From: Bifidobacterium asteroides
GTDB taxonomy: Bacteria > Actinomycetota > Actinomycetes > Actinomycetales > Bifidobacteriaceae
Assembly (NCBI RefSeq): GCF_030758775.1
Contig: NZ_CP132384.1
Coordinates: 310,001 to 374,000 of the forward strand
Direction of reading: 5' to 3'
Length of the DNA: 64,000 bases
Shown here: positions 53,182 to 62,694 of the stretch, piece after piece
How the letters are laid out: every line of letters begins with the position of its first letter
Position numbering within the stretch: the first letter of the stretch is position 1
The notes under the pieces: model-generated
Seen by the model: the letters and a program-made list of their open reading frames with translations, nothing else
Told to the model about the DNA's origin: nothing
Database searches by the model: none
Position numbers and translations under genes: made by a program

Positions 53182-55122
53182 CTACTTGTTCATGCGACCG
53201 GCGGCGTCGCTGGCCATGGCTGCCCGATCGGCTCCGGTCTGCTCATGCGGCTCGGGCTGCTCCTGCTCAGGACGGATGCCGGCCAGGGGCTGCACGCCCG
53301 GCTTGTAGATGATGGTGTCATTGGAGGCGCCTGCCGGGACCATGGGCCATACCATGGCATCCTTCCAGACGCGGAAGTCGATCAGGACCGGTCGGTCGGT
53401 CACTGCGTTGGCCTTATCGATGGCCTCCAGGGCCTGTTCCTGGGTAAAGGCCCGCAGTCCCAGGCAGCCATAGGCCTCGGCCAGTTTGACGAAGTCGGGG
53501 ATGCCGTTGCCGTCTGTGGGCTTGGCGCCGCCGTCCTCCAGGTTGGTCTGGGAGTAGTGGCTGCCGTAGAAGAGGGTCTGCCACTGACGGACCATGCCGT
53601 AGACCGAGTTGTTGAGTATAGCGATGCGGATGGGCAGTCCCGCCTGCCCGGCCGTGGCCAGCTCCTCGGAGGTCATCTGGAAGGAGCCGTCCCCGTCGAT
53701 CAGCCAGACGGGCCGCGGATCCTCCTCTTCCCTAGTGCCGATGGCTGTCCCTATCGCGGCGGGCAGGCCGTAGCCCATGGTCCCCAGTCCGCAGGAGGAG
53801 ACCCAGGAGCGGGTGCGTTCGAAGTCGATGAACTGGCTGGCCCACATCTGGTGCTGGCCCACGCCGGATACCCAGATAGTATCCGGATCGGCCTTGTTGC
53901 TCAGGGTCTGGACCACCCACTGGGGTGCCAGGGTGCCGTCCGGGCTGGGCTCAAAGGTGGTGGGGTAGTCGTGCCGCCAGCCGTCGATCAGCCGCCACCA
54001 AGGCTTGAGGTCGGGCTTGCCCCAGGTGCGTTGGGCCGCCTTGAGCGCCGGGATCAGATCGTCCAGCACCTGGGCCACGTCCCCGACGATGGGTACATCC
54101 GCCTGCCGGTTCTTGCCGATCTCGGCCGGGTCGATGTCGATGTGGATGACCCGAGCCACCGGGGCGAAGTCCTCCAGGCTGCCGGTCACCCTGTCGTCGA
54201 AGCGAGTGCCCACGGCCACCAGCAGGTCGGAGTGCTGGATGGCCCCGTTGGCGGCCACCGTGCCGTGCATGCCGGGCATTCCCAGAACTGCTGGATCGGA
54301 GTCGGGTACGATGCCTCGCGCAGGCAGGGTGGTGACCATGGGGGCACCGGTAGCTCGCACGAGTTCCTGGACCTGCCGACGCGCGTCGGACCGGACGGCG
54401 CCGCCGCCCACATAGAGGACCGGTCTGTGCGACTGGACCAGGAGCCGGGCGGCATCGTCCAGGACGTGCCCGTGGGCCCGCGTCACCGGGTTGTAGCCAG
54501 GCAGAATCATCTCCTGGGGCCAGGAGTAAAGCATTTTGCCGTTCTGGGCCGTCTTGCTCAGGTCCACCACCACCGGGCCGGGCCTTCCCGAGCGGGCGAT
54601 GTGGTAGGCCTCGGTCATGACCCGGGGGATGTCCTGGGCCTTGGTCACCAGATAGGAGTGTTTGGCCACCGGGTAGGTGATGCCCACGATGTCGGCCTCC
54701 TGGAAGGCATCGGTGCCGATGGAGTCCACACCCACCTGGCCGGTCACCACTACCAGGGGAACCGAGTCCATCATGGCATCGGCTATGGGGGTGACCATGT
54801 TGGTGGCCCCGGGTCCGGAGGTCACCAGGCAGACCCCCACCTTGCCCGTGGAGACGGCGTAGCCCTCGGCTGCGTGGCCGGCTGCCTGCTCGTGGCGGGT
54901 CAATGTGAAGTTGAAGCGCACTTGCTCGTCAATGGCGTCGTAGGCGGGCAGAATAGCACCTCCTGGAACGCCGAAGACCTGGGTGACCCCCAGATCCTCC
55001 AGGGACCGAATCAGCGCCTGGGCTCCCGTCATGGGCTCGCCCTGGGCGGGGACATCCTTGTCGTCATGATCCCAGTTCTTGGGTACCGAGCTGAATGCTT
55101 GCAGAGGTGTCGGCAGACTCAT
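53182..55122 (-). CDS. ilvB: acetolactate synthase catalytic subunit
   Basis: Thiamine diphosphate enzyme that makes acetolactate/acetohydroxybutyrate for valine, isoleucine and leucine. 646 residues: FGVPGGAILPAYDA, catalytic Glu in LTRHEQAAGHAAEGYA, SGPGATNMVTPIADA, and the ThDP motif GDGSFQMTSEELATA with ILNNSVYGMVRQWQ. The ATG at 55122 is preceded by GAGAGGAAAC; the open frame runs to 55371 but that part is an unusual leader rather than protein homologous to IlvB. Operon with ilvN. Confidence 0.94.
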   Translation of the reverse strand: MSLPTPLQAFSSVPKNWDHDDKDVPAQGEPMTGAQALIRSLEDLGVTQVFGVPGGAILPAYDAIDEQVRFNFTLTRHEQAAGHAAEGYAVSTGKVGVCLVTSGPGATNMVTPIADAMMDSVPLVVVTGQVGVDSIGTDAFQEADIVGITYPVAKHSYLVTKAQDIPRVMTEAYHIARSGRPGPVVVDLSKTAQNGKMLYSWPQEMILPGYNPVTRAHGHVLDDAARLLVQSHRPVLYVGGGAVRSDARRQVQELVRATGAPMVTTLPARGIVPDSDPAVLGMPGMHGTVAANGAIQHSDLLVAVGTRFDDRVTGSLEDFAPVARVIHIDIDPAEIGKNRQADVPIVGDVAQVLDDLIPALKAAQRTWGKPDLKPWWRLIDGWRHDYPTTFEPSPDGTLAPQWVVQTLSNKADPDTIWVSGVGQHQMWASQFIDFERTRSWVSSCGLGTMGYGLPAAIGTAIGTREEEDPRPVWLIDGDGSFQMTSEELATAGQAGLPIRIAILNNSVYGMVRQWQTLFYGSHYSQTNLEDGGAKPTDGNGIPDFVKLAEAYGCLGLRAFTQEQALEAIDKANAVTDRPVLIDFRVWKDAMVWPMVPAGASNDTIIYKPGVQPLAGIRPEQEQPEPHEQTGADRAAMASDAAGRMNK

Positions 55123-55339
55123 GTTTCCTCTCGACCTCCAGACTGCGCGCCGACCTGCGGCCGTGCATGTCGAAATACGAACCTGTCGGAGCGTCGGCGG
55201 GGTGGGCGGACGATTCCCGATCAGGAGGAGGCACCTGTGCCGTTCGTGACGGCGTGCCTCCGGGTTATGCCCATAGTCTAAACAGGGGTCTGGTCGGGGC
55301 GTTGGCACAGTACCGCATGCCGGAATTCCGTCTGAAATC
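55123..55339 (-). promoter_or_regulatory. ilvB leader with stable hairpin
   Basis: Leader between rnc and ilvB. A strong hairpin lies at 55227-55261: GGAGGCAC/GTGCCTCC and GCCGT/ACGGC arms joined by a four-base bulge, loop of five. Close by, the minus-strand frame in register with ilvB contains Leu-Leu-Leu-Ile codons, but no T-rich attenuator and no T-box sequence was seen. It may be an attenuation-type leader; unproven. Confidence 0.35.
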
Positions 55340-56101
55340 TCAGGAGGATTGCTCGGCGCGCAGGGTCGCAAGCAGGTCCTGGTTGTCCAGCTGCTTCCAC
55401 CCCTGGGCGGCAGCAGCCAGCTGGGCCTTCCGTTTGCTGCTGGCCTGGCCCTTGCCGATCACGGTCCCGCCGTCCTCCAGGCGCAGTTCGGCGGTGAAGA
55501 CTTGGGCGTATTCCGGCCCGGAGACCGTCATGGCGTACCGGGGCTCGCCCAAGCCCAGCTTGTGGGCCTTGACGGTGATCGAGGTCTTCCAATCCAGTGC
55601 CGGTCCCTCAGTGGCCACTTCGGCCAGGGTGTCGTCAAGAATGGTATGGACGGTGGTCCTGGCCCCCTCGATGCCGTGCTCCACGAAGACCGACCCGATC
55701 AGCGATTCGACGGTGTCGCAGAGTATGGAGTCCTTGTCAGCCCCGCCGTTTTCGCTCTCTCCGCGGCCCAGAAGAATATACTGCCCCAGGTGCAGTTTCT
55801 CCCGGGCGATGGCCGACAGGGCCTCCTCGGAGACCGCCTTGGCCCGCATCTTGGCCAACTGGCCCTCGGTCATGTCTGGATGAACCTTGTACAGGGTCTC
55901 GGTGGCCACCAGTTCCAGAACCGCGTCGCCCAGGAACTCCAACCGTTCGTTGTTGGGCATGCCCGGGTGCTCATGGGCGAAGGAGCGATGGGTCAGGGCG
56001 TGCACCAGCAGCTCCGGGCTGATCCTGCCGCCCAGGGCCTGGAAGAGCTCCTCAGCCGCCTGGTTGCCGGAGTCCACTTGCTCCTGTTCCTCCTGCCGCA
56101 T
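55340..56101 (-). CDS. rnc: ribonuclease III
   Basis: Double-strand-specific RNase for rRNA and mRNA processing. 253 residues: the signature NERLEFLGDAVLELV (about 50-64), catalytic DTVESLIGSVFVEHG, and the C-terminal dsRNA-binding domain with GKGQASSKRKAQLAAAAQG. ATG at 56101 chosen because AGGA is seven bases upstream; an ATG at 56140 with AAGGG close by is the alternative. Preceded by the rpmF terminator, so it probably has its own promoter. Confidence 0.94.
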   Translation of the reverse strand: MRQEEQEQVDSGNQAAEELFQALGGRISPELLVHALTHRSFAHEHPGMPNNERLEFLGDAVLELVATETLYKVHPDMTEGQLAKMRAKAVSEEALSAIAREKLHLGQYILLGRGESENGGADKDSILCDTVESLIGSVFVEHGIEGARTTVHTILDDTLAEVATEGPALDWKTSITVKAHKLGLGEPRYAMTVSGPEYAQVFTAELRLEDGGTVIGKGQASSKRKAQLAAAAQGWKQLDNQDLLATLRAEQSS

Positions 56102-56181
56102 GTGGTCTTCCTGATCCTTCCTGGAGTGCCCTGTCTGCATAGCCCTTCTCGCTTTCTCGGCCTTGCCGTCTGATGATATGG

Positions 56182-56216
56182 AAAAACCCCTGCCACCCGT
56201 CGATGGCCGGGGTTTT
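56182..56216 (-). terminator. rho-independent terminator of the rpmF operon
   Basis: On the minus strand AAAACCCCGGCCA pairs with TGGCAGGGGTTTT around an eight-base loop and ends in five T; 28 bases after the rpmF stop. Confidence 0.8.
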
Positions 56217-56243
56217 CTCATTGCGTGTCGATCGCCGATTGGC

Positions 56244-56438
56244 TCACTTGCTGAACTGCGAGCGAATGGCGTCGCGGTAGACGCGCCCGCGGTACATGCC
56301 GCAGCTGGGGCATGCCATGTGCGGCAGCGCAGGAGCTCCGCAGTTGGGGCAGGTCACCGTAGCGGCGGCCTGGGTCTTCCAGTTGGCGCGCCGGGAATGG
56401 GTGTTGGCGCGCGAGGTCTTGTACTTTGGCAGTGCCAT
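56244..56438 (-). CDS. rpmF: ribosomal protein bL32
   Basis: 64 residues: [20 protein letters not shown] and the zinc cysteines CPNCG and [10 protein letters not shown]. Follows yceD, its conserved partner in bacterial genomes, after 64 bases. The canonical CxxC pairs mean the zinc-containing form. Confidence 0.96.
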   Translation of the reverse strand: MALPKYKTSRANTHSRRANWKTQAAATVTCPNCGAPALPHMACPSCGMYRGRVYRDAIRSQFSK

Positions 56439-56502
56439 ATTGTCCTCTGTTTCGATCGAATACTTCGAGCTTAAGCGTAGAGCAGTCTACCGCAACCTCC
56501 GG

Positions 56503-57123
56503 TCATTCGCCAGTCTGGCCGTCGTTGCCGGGGTTCTCCTCCTGCTCCAGACGCTGCTTGAGTCCCTCCAGGGCCGCCCAGCGGTCGTCCATTATCTCGT
56601 GGTGGTGATCGGGATGATCGTTCAGATCCATGCCGCACTGGGGGCACAGGCCCCGGCAGTCGGGTCGGCACAGAGGTTGCAGGGGCAGGGCCTCCACCAG
56701 GGTGTCACGCAGCAGGGCCTCCAAATCCATGAAGGCGCCCCCTCTGGCCAGAGGATAGGTCTGGCCGCTGGCCTCCTCCTGCTCGGCCAGAATCTCCTCC
56801 TTGCCATGGGTCGGCTCCGGTTCTGGATCCTTGTAGGGGAAGAAGACCACCGGATCGTCCTGAATGCTGGTATCGACAGGCCTCAGGCAGCGGGTGCATT
56901 CGGTCTTCAGCGGTACGCTGATATGGGCCTGCAACAAGAGGCCGTCCACCAGGGAGTCGATGTTGCCCTCCACATGCACGGGTGTTCCTGCCGGGATGCC
57001 CACCACCTGGTCGCCAATGCCCTCAGGGGCTGGAAAATCGCGGTCCACTCGGGTGCTTTGCCCTGCCCGCGTCGACACCTGGGCCACTGAAACCGCCCAG
57101 GGTGAATCCTCCGGTCTGCTCAT
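56503..57123 (-). CDS. yceD: DUF177 protein YceD
   Basis: 206-residue protein conserved upstream of rpmF and implicated in 23S rRNA accumulation and processing. The DUF177 core has VPLKTECTRCLRPVD (about 72-86), FMDLEALLRDTLVEALPLQPLCRPDC and CPQCGMDLN, with four cysteines. Overlaps the upstream SepIVA-like gene by four bases (ATGA). Confidence 0.9.
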   Translation of the reverse strand: MSRPEDSPWAVSVAQVSTRAGQSTRVDRDFPAPEGIGDQVVGIPAGTPVHVEGNIDSLVDGLLLQAHISVPLKTECTRCLRPVDTSIQDDPVVFFPYKDPEPEPTHGKEEILAEQEEASGQTYPLARGGAFMDLEALLRDTLVEALPLQPLCRPDCRGLCPQCGMDLNDHPDHHHEIMDDRWAALEGLKQRLEQEENPGNDGQTGE

Positions 57124-57812
57124 CCCTGCGTCTCCTTTTCCTGGTCCGAGACTGACGCGTTCATGCTACGCGCTGCCTCCTGCTCACGCTGCTGGAGAAC
57201 CTCCAGGCCGGCACGCACATCCTGGCTCATCTTGCCCAGCTGTGTGTCAAGCTCGCCCATGACCTGGGCGGCATACCCATCGGCCCCCTGGACCAGACGG
57301 TCTGCCTGGGCCTGGGCCGTGTCGATGATGGTCTGGGCCTTCTGTCGGGCTATGGCCACCACATTCTCCTGGCCGGCCAGGAAGCGGGCCTGCTCGCCGG
57401 CCTCCTTGACGATGTCTGCAGCCCGGCTCTGGGCGTCGGACATGGTGGCGTTGGCCTGGGTCTGCGCCGTATTCAGCCGACGCTCCGCCTCCCTCATGAG
57501 CGCCGAAGCTCGCTCCAGCTGCACTGGCAGCATTTTCTTGAGCTCGTTGAGGTCGTCGGTCAGCTCGTCTCGGTCAACCTTGACCAGTCCCGGACTGAAA
57601 ATGGGGGCCTTGGCCTCATCCAGCATGGCCTGGATCCGATCGATGATGTCATAGACGGTGGTGAATTCCGATCGGGGGTTCCCGCTCTCGTTGCGGTCCT
57701 CCTGCAGGTCGGGCAGGTCCTTCATGTCGACTGCTGGCTTGGGCGCGCTCGCTCTGGTCGAGTCGTCGATAGGCTCGGCATCGTCCCTTTCCTGGGTCTG
57801 CTCGTTCATCAT
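57120..57812 (-). CDS. SepIVA-like coiled-coil cell envelope/division protein
   Basis: 230 residues, acidic N terminus then a DivIVA/SepIVA-like region. [20 protein letters not shown] (about 50-69), [23 protein letters not shown], and a long Ala/Gln/Glu-rich coiled coil to the end. Mycobacterial SepIVA, which organises septal and intracellular membrane sites, sits in the same position upstream of yceD and rnc. Cytoplasmic, probably membrane-associated. Overlaps coaD and yceD by four bases each, which suggests a fixed ratio of the products. Confidence 0.78.
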   Translation of the reverse strand: MMNEQTQERDDAEPIDDSTRASAPKPAVDMKDLPDLQEDRNESGNPRSEFTTVYDIIDRIQAMLDEAKAPIFSPGLVKVDRDELTDDLNELKKMLPVQLERASALMREAERRLNTAQTQANATMSDAQSRAADIVKEAGEQARFLAGQENVVAIARQKAQTIIDTAQAQADRLVQGADGYAAQVMGELDTQLGKMSQDVRAGLEVLQQREQEAARSMNASVSDQEKETQG

Positions 57813-58318
57813 TGGCTCTTTTCCGTGTGCGGTGTGTCCCTGTGCAATGTGTCTATCAGTGCATCCACGACGCTGTCAGGGACCATGCCGGTGATGTCCC
57901 CTCCATGTCTGGCTACGTCCTTGACGATGGTGCTGGAGATATGCTCCCGCACCGGATCGGCTGGCAGGAAGAGCGTTTCCACCCCGGACAGCTTGCGATT
58001 GACCAGGGCCATGCCCAGCTCGGCCTCATAGTCCCCGTTCTGCCTGAGTCCCTTGACGATGACCGAGGCGCCCACTTTACGGCAGTAGTCGGTGATCAGG
58101 CCATCGGTAGAGGCTACGGTGATGTTCGGGTATCCGTCCTCGTCCAGGGCCCGGCGGATCATGGCCACCCGCTCCTGTTCGCTGAACATGGGGGTCTTGG
58201 CGGCGTTGACGGCCACAACCACGTGGACCGTCTCGAAGAAGCAGGCGCAACGTTCGATCACGTCCATGTGGCCGGAGGTGACCGGATCGTATGAGCCAGG
58301 GCATACAGCGATAGTCAT
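57809..58318 (-). CDS. coaD: phosphopantetheine adenylyltransferase
   Basis: Penultimate step of coenzyme A synthesis. 169 residues: [17 protein letters not shown] with the nucleotidyl-transferase HxGH-like motif, [27 protein letters not shown] and [11 protein letters not shown]. Length and motifs are standard. First gene of the coaD, SepIVA-like, yceD, rpmF operon. Confidence 0.95.
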   Translation of the reverse strand: MTIAVCPGSYDPVTSGHMDVIERCACFFETVHVVVAVNAAKTPMFSEQERVAMIRRALDEDGYPNITVASTDGLITDYCRKVGASVIVKGLRQNGDYEAELGMALVNRKLSGVETLFLPADPVREHISSTIVKDVARHGGDITGMVPDSVVDALIDTLHRDTPHTEKSQ

Positions 58319-58380
58319 GATTCTCAGCGTAGCGCGTCATAGGGAGCGAACGTGCAGCTCGCCGCCGTACCATGGATGTC

Positions 58381-58692
58381 ATGACTGCAAGCAAGAGCAT
58401 TCGCATGGAGGATCCGGAGCGGGAGCAGAACCCCGACCAGGGCACTGGCACGGCCGTGCTGGATCGTCCGGACACCGAGACCGCCGAGAAGACCCGGCTG
58501 AGCGACCAGGGTGACGCTGACCGGTTCGCCCACTACGTCTCCCGTGAGCGCATCGCCGAGTCCAAGCTGACCGGCCGGCCTGTTGTGGCCCTCTGCGGCA
58601 AGGTCTGGGTGCCCAAGCACGATCCCTCCCAGTACCCGGTCTGCCCGGACTGCAAGCGCATCTACGAACAGATGACGGGCGGCAGCCACTGA
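58381..58692 (+). CDS. DUF3039 protein
   Basis: 103-residue actinobacterial protein of unknown function. The conserved block is DRFAHYVSRERIAES, then VVALCGKVWVPKHDP and YPVCPDCKRIYEQM, whose three cysteines could bind a metal. The first ~35 residues are acidic and variable. Divergent from coaD with about 60 bases between starts. An in-frame ATG at 58372 is possible. Confidence 0.85.
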   Translation: MTASKSIRMEDPEREQNPDQGTGTAVLDRPDTETAEKTRLSDQGDADRFAHYVSRERIAESKLTGRPVVALCGKVWVPKHDPSQYPVCPDCKRIYEQMTGGSH

Positions 58693-58717
58693 GCGCCACT
58701 GAGTGGTCCAGGCTGCT

Positions 58718-59737
58718 TCAGGACTGCTTGTCCAAGGCGATCCGGTCGATCATCTCCAGCTCTTCCTGGCTGAAGTCGGCCGACTGGACGGCCTTGAGAT
58801 TGTCCAGGATCTGCTCGGGCTTGGAGGCACCGATGAGCACCGAGGTGACAGCGGGGTCCCTGAGCAGCCAGGCCAGGGCCATTTCTGCCAGACTCTGGCC
58901 GCGTTGGTGGGCCAGATCGTTCAAATCCTGAATCTGCTTCAGCCGCTGGGGGGTCAACGCAGACTCCTTGAGGAAGCGGCCGTCGGCACGTATCCGGCTG
59001 TCCTCGGGAATCCCATGCAGGTAGCGATCGGTCAGCAGTCCCTGGGCCAGCGGGCTGAAAGTGATCAGTCCCTTCTTCTCTTTCAGCACCGCCTCTTTGA
59101 GCCCGTTGTCCTCGATGGTTCTGTCGAAGATGGAGTAGCGGTTCTGGTTGATGATGAAGGGGACGTGCATCTCAGTCAGGATGGCCGCAGCCCGTGCCAT
59201 GGTCGGCCCGTCATAGTTGGACAGTCCCAGGTAGAGGGCCTTGCCGCTGGTGACCGCCTGGGCCAGGGCGCCCATGGTCTCTTCCAGGGGAGTGTTCGGG
59301 TCGGGGCGGTGGTGGTAGAAGATGTCCACATAGTCAAGCCCCAGACGTTTCAGGCTCTGGTCCAGTCCGGACAGCAGATGCTTGCGTGAACCAAAGTCCC
59401 CATAAGGGCCAGGCCACATTCCATAACCGGCCTTGGTGGAGATGACCAGCTCCTGGCGGTGGCGGCTGAAGCACCGGCGCAGGATGATTCCCATGTTGCG
59501 CTCGGCGGCGCCTGGTCCAGGCCCGTAGTTGTCGGCCAGGTCGAAGTGGGTGATGCCGTGGTCGAAGGCCGTCGTGCATAGCTCCTGCATACGGTCCAAG
59601 GGCGTGGTGTTGCCGAAGTTGTGCCAGCAGCCCAGGCAGATGGGCGGCAGTTTCAGACCGCTGTCGCCGCAGCGCCGGTAGGTTGTGGAATCATATCGGT
59701 TCGGGTCAGGCTGGTAGGTTTCGGATTGTGCGTTCAT
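58718..59737 (-). CDS. aldo/keto reductase (YghZ-like)
   Basis: 339-residue NADPH-dependent aldo/keto reductase. Catalytic residues are in FDLADNYGPGPGAAERN (Asp and Tyr), STKAGYGMW (Lys) and YHHRPDPNTPLEETMGAL (His); the cofactor site includes VLIGASKPEQILDNL. The insertion GPYGDFGSRKHLLSGLDQSLKRL is characteristic of the L-glyceraldehyde 3-phosphate reductase (YghZ/GPR) group. Start ATG overlaps the pncB stop by one base (TGATG), so it is coupled to pncB. Confidence 0.88.
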   Translation of the reverse strand: MNAQSETYQPDPNRYDSTTYRRCGDSGLKLPPICLGCWHNFGNTTPLDRMQELCTTAFDHGITHFDLADNYGPGPGAAERNMGIILRRCFSRHRQELVISTKAGYGMWPGPYGDFGSRKHLLSGLDQSLKRLGLDYVDIFYHHRPDPNTPLEETMGALAQAVTSGKALYLGLSNYDGPTMARAAAILTEMHVPFIINQNRYSIFDRTIEDNGLKEAVLKEKKGLITFSPLAQGLLTDRYLHGIPEDSRIRADGRFLKESALTPQRLKQIQDLNDLAHQRGQSLAEMALAWLLRDPAVTSVLIGASKPEQILDNLKAVQSADFSQEELEMIDRIALDKQS

Positions 59738-61083
59738 CAGATGCTCCTCACTAGGGTGGGCAGGACCGGTTCGCCCTTCATCAGGCTGAGGGCGTTGATG
59801 GGCATCTCCTCGAGGGCCTTGGCCCGGTGCTCCCGGGCATCCAGGACTGCCTGCTCGCCTTGGAACTCCGGCCTGCTTTGGCCATGGTCCACGTAGGTGA
59901 CCAGCAGATCCCGCCAGTCCTGCTCAGGCGTAAAGGCTGCCAGCGCATCCTCAGCGCCCGAGATGATGTGCTCGGCATCGGCCACCCCGTTGTGATAGGA
60001 GCGGTAGGCCAGCTTGCGTCCCGGCACCGAGGCCTTGCCCACCGACTTCTTGGCGACGGCCTGCATGACCCCATCGGAGTTCTCGCGCTCGGTCAGCTTG
60101 TAGACCATGGCGCAGGTGGGGGCTCCCGAACCGGTGACCAGCATGGTGCCCACCCCGTAGGAGTCCACTGGGGCATCCTGCAGGGAGGCGATGGCGTACT
60201 CGTCCAGATCATTGGTGACGGTGATGGTGGCCTTGGTGGCTCCCAGGGAGTCCAGTTGGGCGCGGACCTGCTGGGCCAGCGAGCCAAGGTCTCCAGAGTC
60301 GATGCGGACCCCGCCCAGCTCTGGTCCGGCCACATCGACGGCTGTCCTGACGGCCTCCTCGATGGAGTAGGTGTCGGTCAGCAGGGTGGTTCCCTTGCCC
60401 AGGGCCTGGATCTGCCCCTGGAAGGCCTCGCGTTCATTGTCATGAAGGAGGGTGAATGAATGGGCTGCGGTTCCGATGGCCTTGAAGCCGTATCGCTTGG
60501 CTGCCAGCAGGTTTGAGGTCCCCTGGAATCCGCCGACTATGGCCGCTCTGGCTGCTGCCACGGCTGCATATTCATTGGCCCGGCGCGCGCCCATGTCCAT
60601 GCAGGGCCGGCCCTTGGCCGCAGTGACCATGCGGGAGGCGGCCGAGGCTACGGCCGAGTCGTAGTTGAGTATGGACAGGACCAGGGTCTCCAGCAGGGTG
60701 CACTCGCCGAAGCCGCCTTCGACCTGCAGAATGGGGGAGTCGGGGAAGAATATCTCGCCCTCCCGGTAGCCGCGGATGGTTCCGGTGAAGCGGAAGTGTT
60801 CCAGCCAGTCGATGGTGGTCTGGCTGACGATGTGACGGTCGGACAGGAAGCGAAGCTCGTCCTCGCTGAGGTGGAAATCCGCCAGCGCATCCAGAATCCG
60901 CCCAGTGCCTGCCACCACTCCGTAGCGGCGCCCCGCCGGCAGGTGCCGGGTGTAGACCTCGAAGACGGATCGTCGTCCGGCCGTACCGTCCTGCAAGGCG
61001 GCATCCAGCATGGTGTATTCATACATGTCGGTCATCAGAGCCGTAGAGGTTCCGGTGTCCTTGCTATTGTTTTCAGCGTTCAT
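59737..61083 (-). CDS. pncB: nicotinate phosphoribosyltransferase
   Basis: NAD salvage: nicotinate plus PRPP to nicotinate mononucleotide. 448 residues with TDMYEYTMLDAAL near the N terminus, DMGARRANEYAAVAAARAAIVGGFQGTSNLLAA containing the phosphorylation-type His region, GTAAHSFTLL (catalytic His), LTDTYSIEEAVRTAV and RIDSGDLGSLAQQ. Length fits the actinobacterial form. Ends with a stop overlapping the start of the aldo/keto reductase gene. Confidence 0.93.
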   Translation of the reverse strand: MNAENNSKDTGTSTALMTDMYEYTMLDAALQDGTAGRRSVFEVYTRHLPAGRRYGVVAGTGRILDALADFHLSEDELRFLSDRHIVSQTTIDWLEHFRFTGTIRGYREGEIFFPDSPILQVEGGFGECTLLETLVLSILNYDSAVASAASRMVTAAKGRPCMDMGARRANEYAAVAAARAAIVGGFQGTSNLLAAKRYGFKAIGTAAHSFTLLHDNEREAFQGQIQALGKGTTLLTDTYSIEEAVRTAVDVAGPELGGVRIDSGDLGSLAQQVRAQLDSLGATKATITVTNDLDEYAIASLQDAPVDSYGVGTMLVTGSGAPTCAMVYKLTERENSDGVMQAVAKKSVGKASVPGRKLAYRSYHNGVADAEHIISGAEDALAAFTPEQDWRDLLVTYVDHGQSRPEFQGEQAVLDAREHRAKALEEMPINALSLMKGEPVLPTLVRSI

Positions 61084-61189
61084 ATCTTCCCCTTTGTGGG
61101 TGGAAAAGCCCTTGGTTGGCCCCCAGTCTAATCCTCTGCCGACCTACTGGCTCGCCCTGCCCTCCCAAGGTCGGGCTAAGCTGATCCGC

Positions 61190-61828
61190 ATGAGATTCGT
61201 CGTGGGCATCTACCGATTGCTGATCGCCTTTTTCTGCCTGGGCGGCACCTACGAGGCCTGGCTGCTGGGAATCGGCAACAAGTGGGTCTATTTTACCTTC
61301 CAGACCAATATCGCCCTGGGTCTGGTCATGCTCTGGGCCGGAGCGGCCACCCTGCTCAAGGGCATCCAGCCTCCCGCCTGGCTCAAAGGATGTCTGACGC
61401 TCTACATCGTCATCACTGGGCTGGTGGCCATCCTGGTTCTGGGGCTGAACAGCACGGACTACCAGCTGGTCCTGGGCATCCGGACCACATGGATGATTCA
61501 CGTCATCAGCCCCATCCTGGCATCGGTGGACTTCCTCTTGTTCGACCCTCATCGTCGTTTCCACTGGCACAACGTGCTGACCTGGCTGATCTATTTCCCC
61601 TTCTACGTAGCCTTCGTGCTGATCAGAGCCGCCATCTGGCCTCATTCGGGACCGCAGCCGGGCGGCAATCCCTACCCCTATGCCTTCTTGGACCTTGAGC
61701 ACTTGGGCTGGGCCCAATTGACGGTCAACCTGGCTGAGTATCTGGTCGTCTTCTTTGCTCTGTCGCTGGTCATCTTCCTGATTGATCGCATCCTGCCGGC
61801 CAAGACACCGCTGACCATTGATCGGTAG
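61190..61828 (+). CDS. Pr6Pr-type multipass membrane protein
   Basis: 212 residues with six hydrophobic helices. YFTFQTNIALGLVMLWAG, WMIHVISPILASVDFLLFDP and WLIYFPFYVAFVLIRAAIWP give the pattern of the Pr6Pr family (FAR-17a/AIG1-like), whose role in bacteria is unknown; human relatives hydrolyse fatty acid esters of hydroxy fatty acids. The ATG at 61190 starts the first helix; the frame is open into pncB on the opposite strand. Function not assignable. Confidence 0.75.
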   Translation: MRFVVGIYRLLIAFFCLGGTYEAWLLGIGNKWVYFTFQTNIALGLVMLWAGAATLLKGIQPPAWLKGCLTLYIVITGLVAILVLGLNSTDYQLVLGIRTTWMIHVISPILASVDFLLFDPHRRFHWHNVLTWLIYFPFYVAFVLIRAAIWPHSGPQPGGNPYPYAFLDLEHLGWAQLTVNLAEYLVVFFALSLVIFLIDRILPAKTPLTIDR

Positions 61829-61894
61829 ACGGCTGACGGAATAATAGGGACCAGACCAGGGGAGCCTGGGCGGAACGGGAAAGGATCATCACTG

Positions 61895-62659
61895 ATGGTT
61901 GCTATCAAGGACATGCTCCAGGAGGGTGCCGTGCTGCGGCCTGACGGCAGGGCGGCTGATGAGTTGCGGCCGGTCGTCATCACCAGGCATTGGACGGAGG
62001 CCCCCGAGGGATCGGTGCTGATCGAGTGCGGCAAGACCAGGGTCATGTGCACGGCCTCCTTCACGCCGACGCTGCCCCGTTGGCGCAAGGACTCCGGGCT
62101 GGGCTGGGTCACGGCCGAGTACGCCATGCTCCCCAGGGCCACCAGCGACCGTACTGCACGCGAGTCGGTCCGGGGAAAGGTCGGTGGCCGCACCCAGGAG
62201 ATCAGCCGGCTGATAGGCCGTTGCCTGCGCGGTGTGGTGGATATGAAGGCCCTGGGCGAGAATCAGATCCAGCTGGACTGCGATGTGCTTCAGGCCGATG
62301 GCGGCACCCGTACAGCCTCGGTCACCGGCGCCTATGTGGCCATGGTCGATGCCCTCCGATGGGCCCAGGACCACCATCACATCCGCAGTGCCGACAAGGT
62401 GACCAAGGATTGCGTCTCGGCCGTCTCGGTGGGCATCATCGACGGCAAGCCCATGCTCGACCTTCCCTATCTGGAGGACAGCAGGGCCATGACCGATATG
62501 AACGTATCCATGACCGGCTCCGGCGATTTCATAGAGGTACAGGGAACGGCGGAGCATCGTCCCTTCAATCGTCAGGAGCTTGGCATCTTGCTGGACCTGG
62601 CAACCAAGGGGAACAAGGAGCTTCAGGCCGCTCAACGCAAGGCTCTCGCATCCGACTGA
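61895..62659 (+). CDS. rph: ribonuclease PH
   Basis: 3'-5' phosphorolytic exoribonuclease that trims tRNA 3' ends. 254 residues: [57 protein letters not shown] and [22 protein letters not shown]. Complete and of standard length. Paired with rdgB on the same strand after 35 bases, a common actinobacterial order. Confidence 0.95.
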   Translation: MVAIKDMLQEGAVLRPDGRAADELRPVVITRHWTEAPEGSVLIECGKTRVMCTASFTPTLPRWRKDSGLGWVTAEYAMLPRATSDRTARESVRGKVGGRTQEISRLIGRCLRGVVDMKALGENQIQLDCDVLQADGGTRTASVTGAYVAMVDALRWAQDHHHIRSADKVTKDCVSAVSVGIIDGKPMLDLPYLEDSRAMTDMNVSMTGSGDFIEVQGTAEHRPFNRQELGILLDLATKGNKELQAAQRKALASD

Positions 62660-62694
62660 CGTCAGGAACAGGCATTTCAGGCAGGAGGATCGAT

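Noticed and set aside
53149-55281. 710-codon open frame on the plus strand
   Set aside because: It is the antisense of ilvB in GC-rich DNA; no domain or ribosome site, and the composition is that of a shadow frame.
55123-55339. T-box riboswitch upstream of ilvB
   Set aside because: No T-box core (AGGGUGG-type) sequence or specifier stem was seen.
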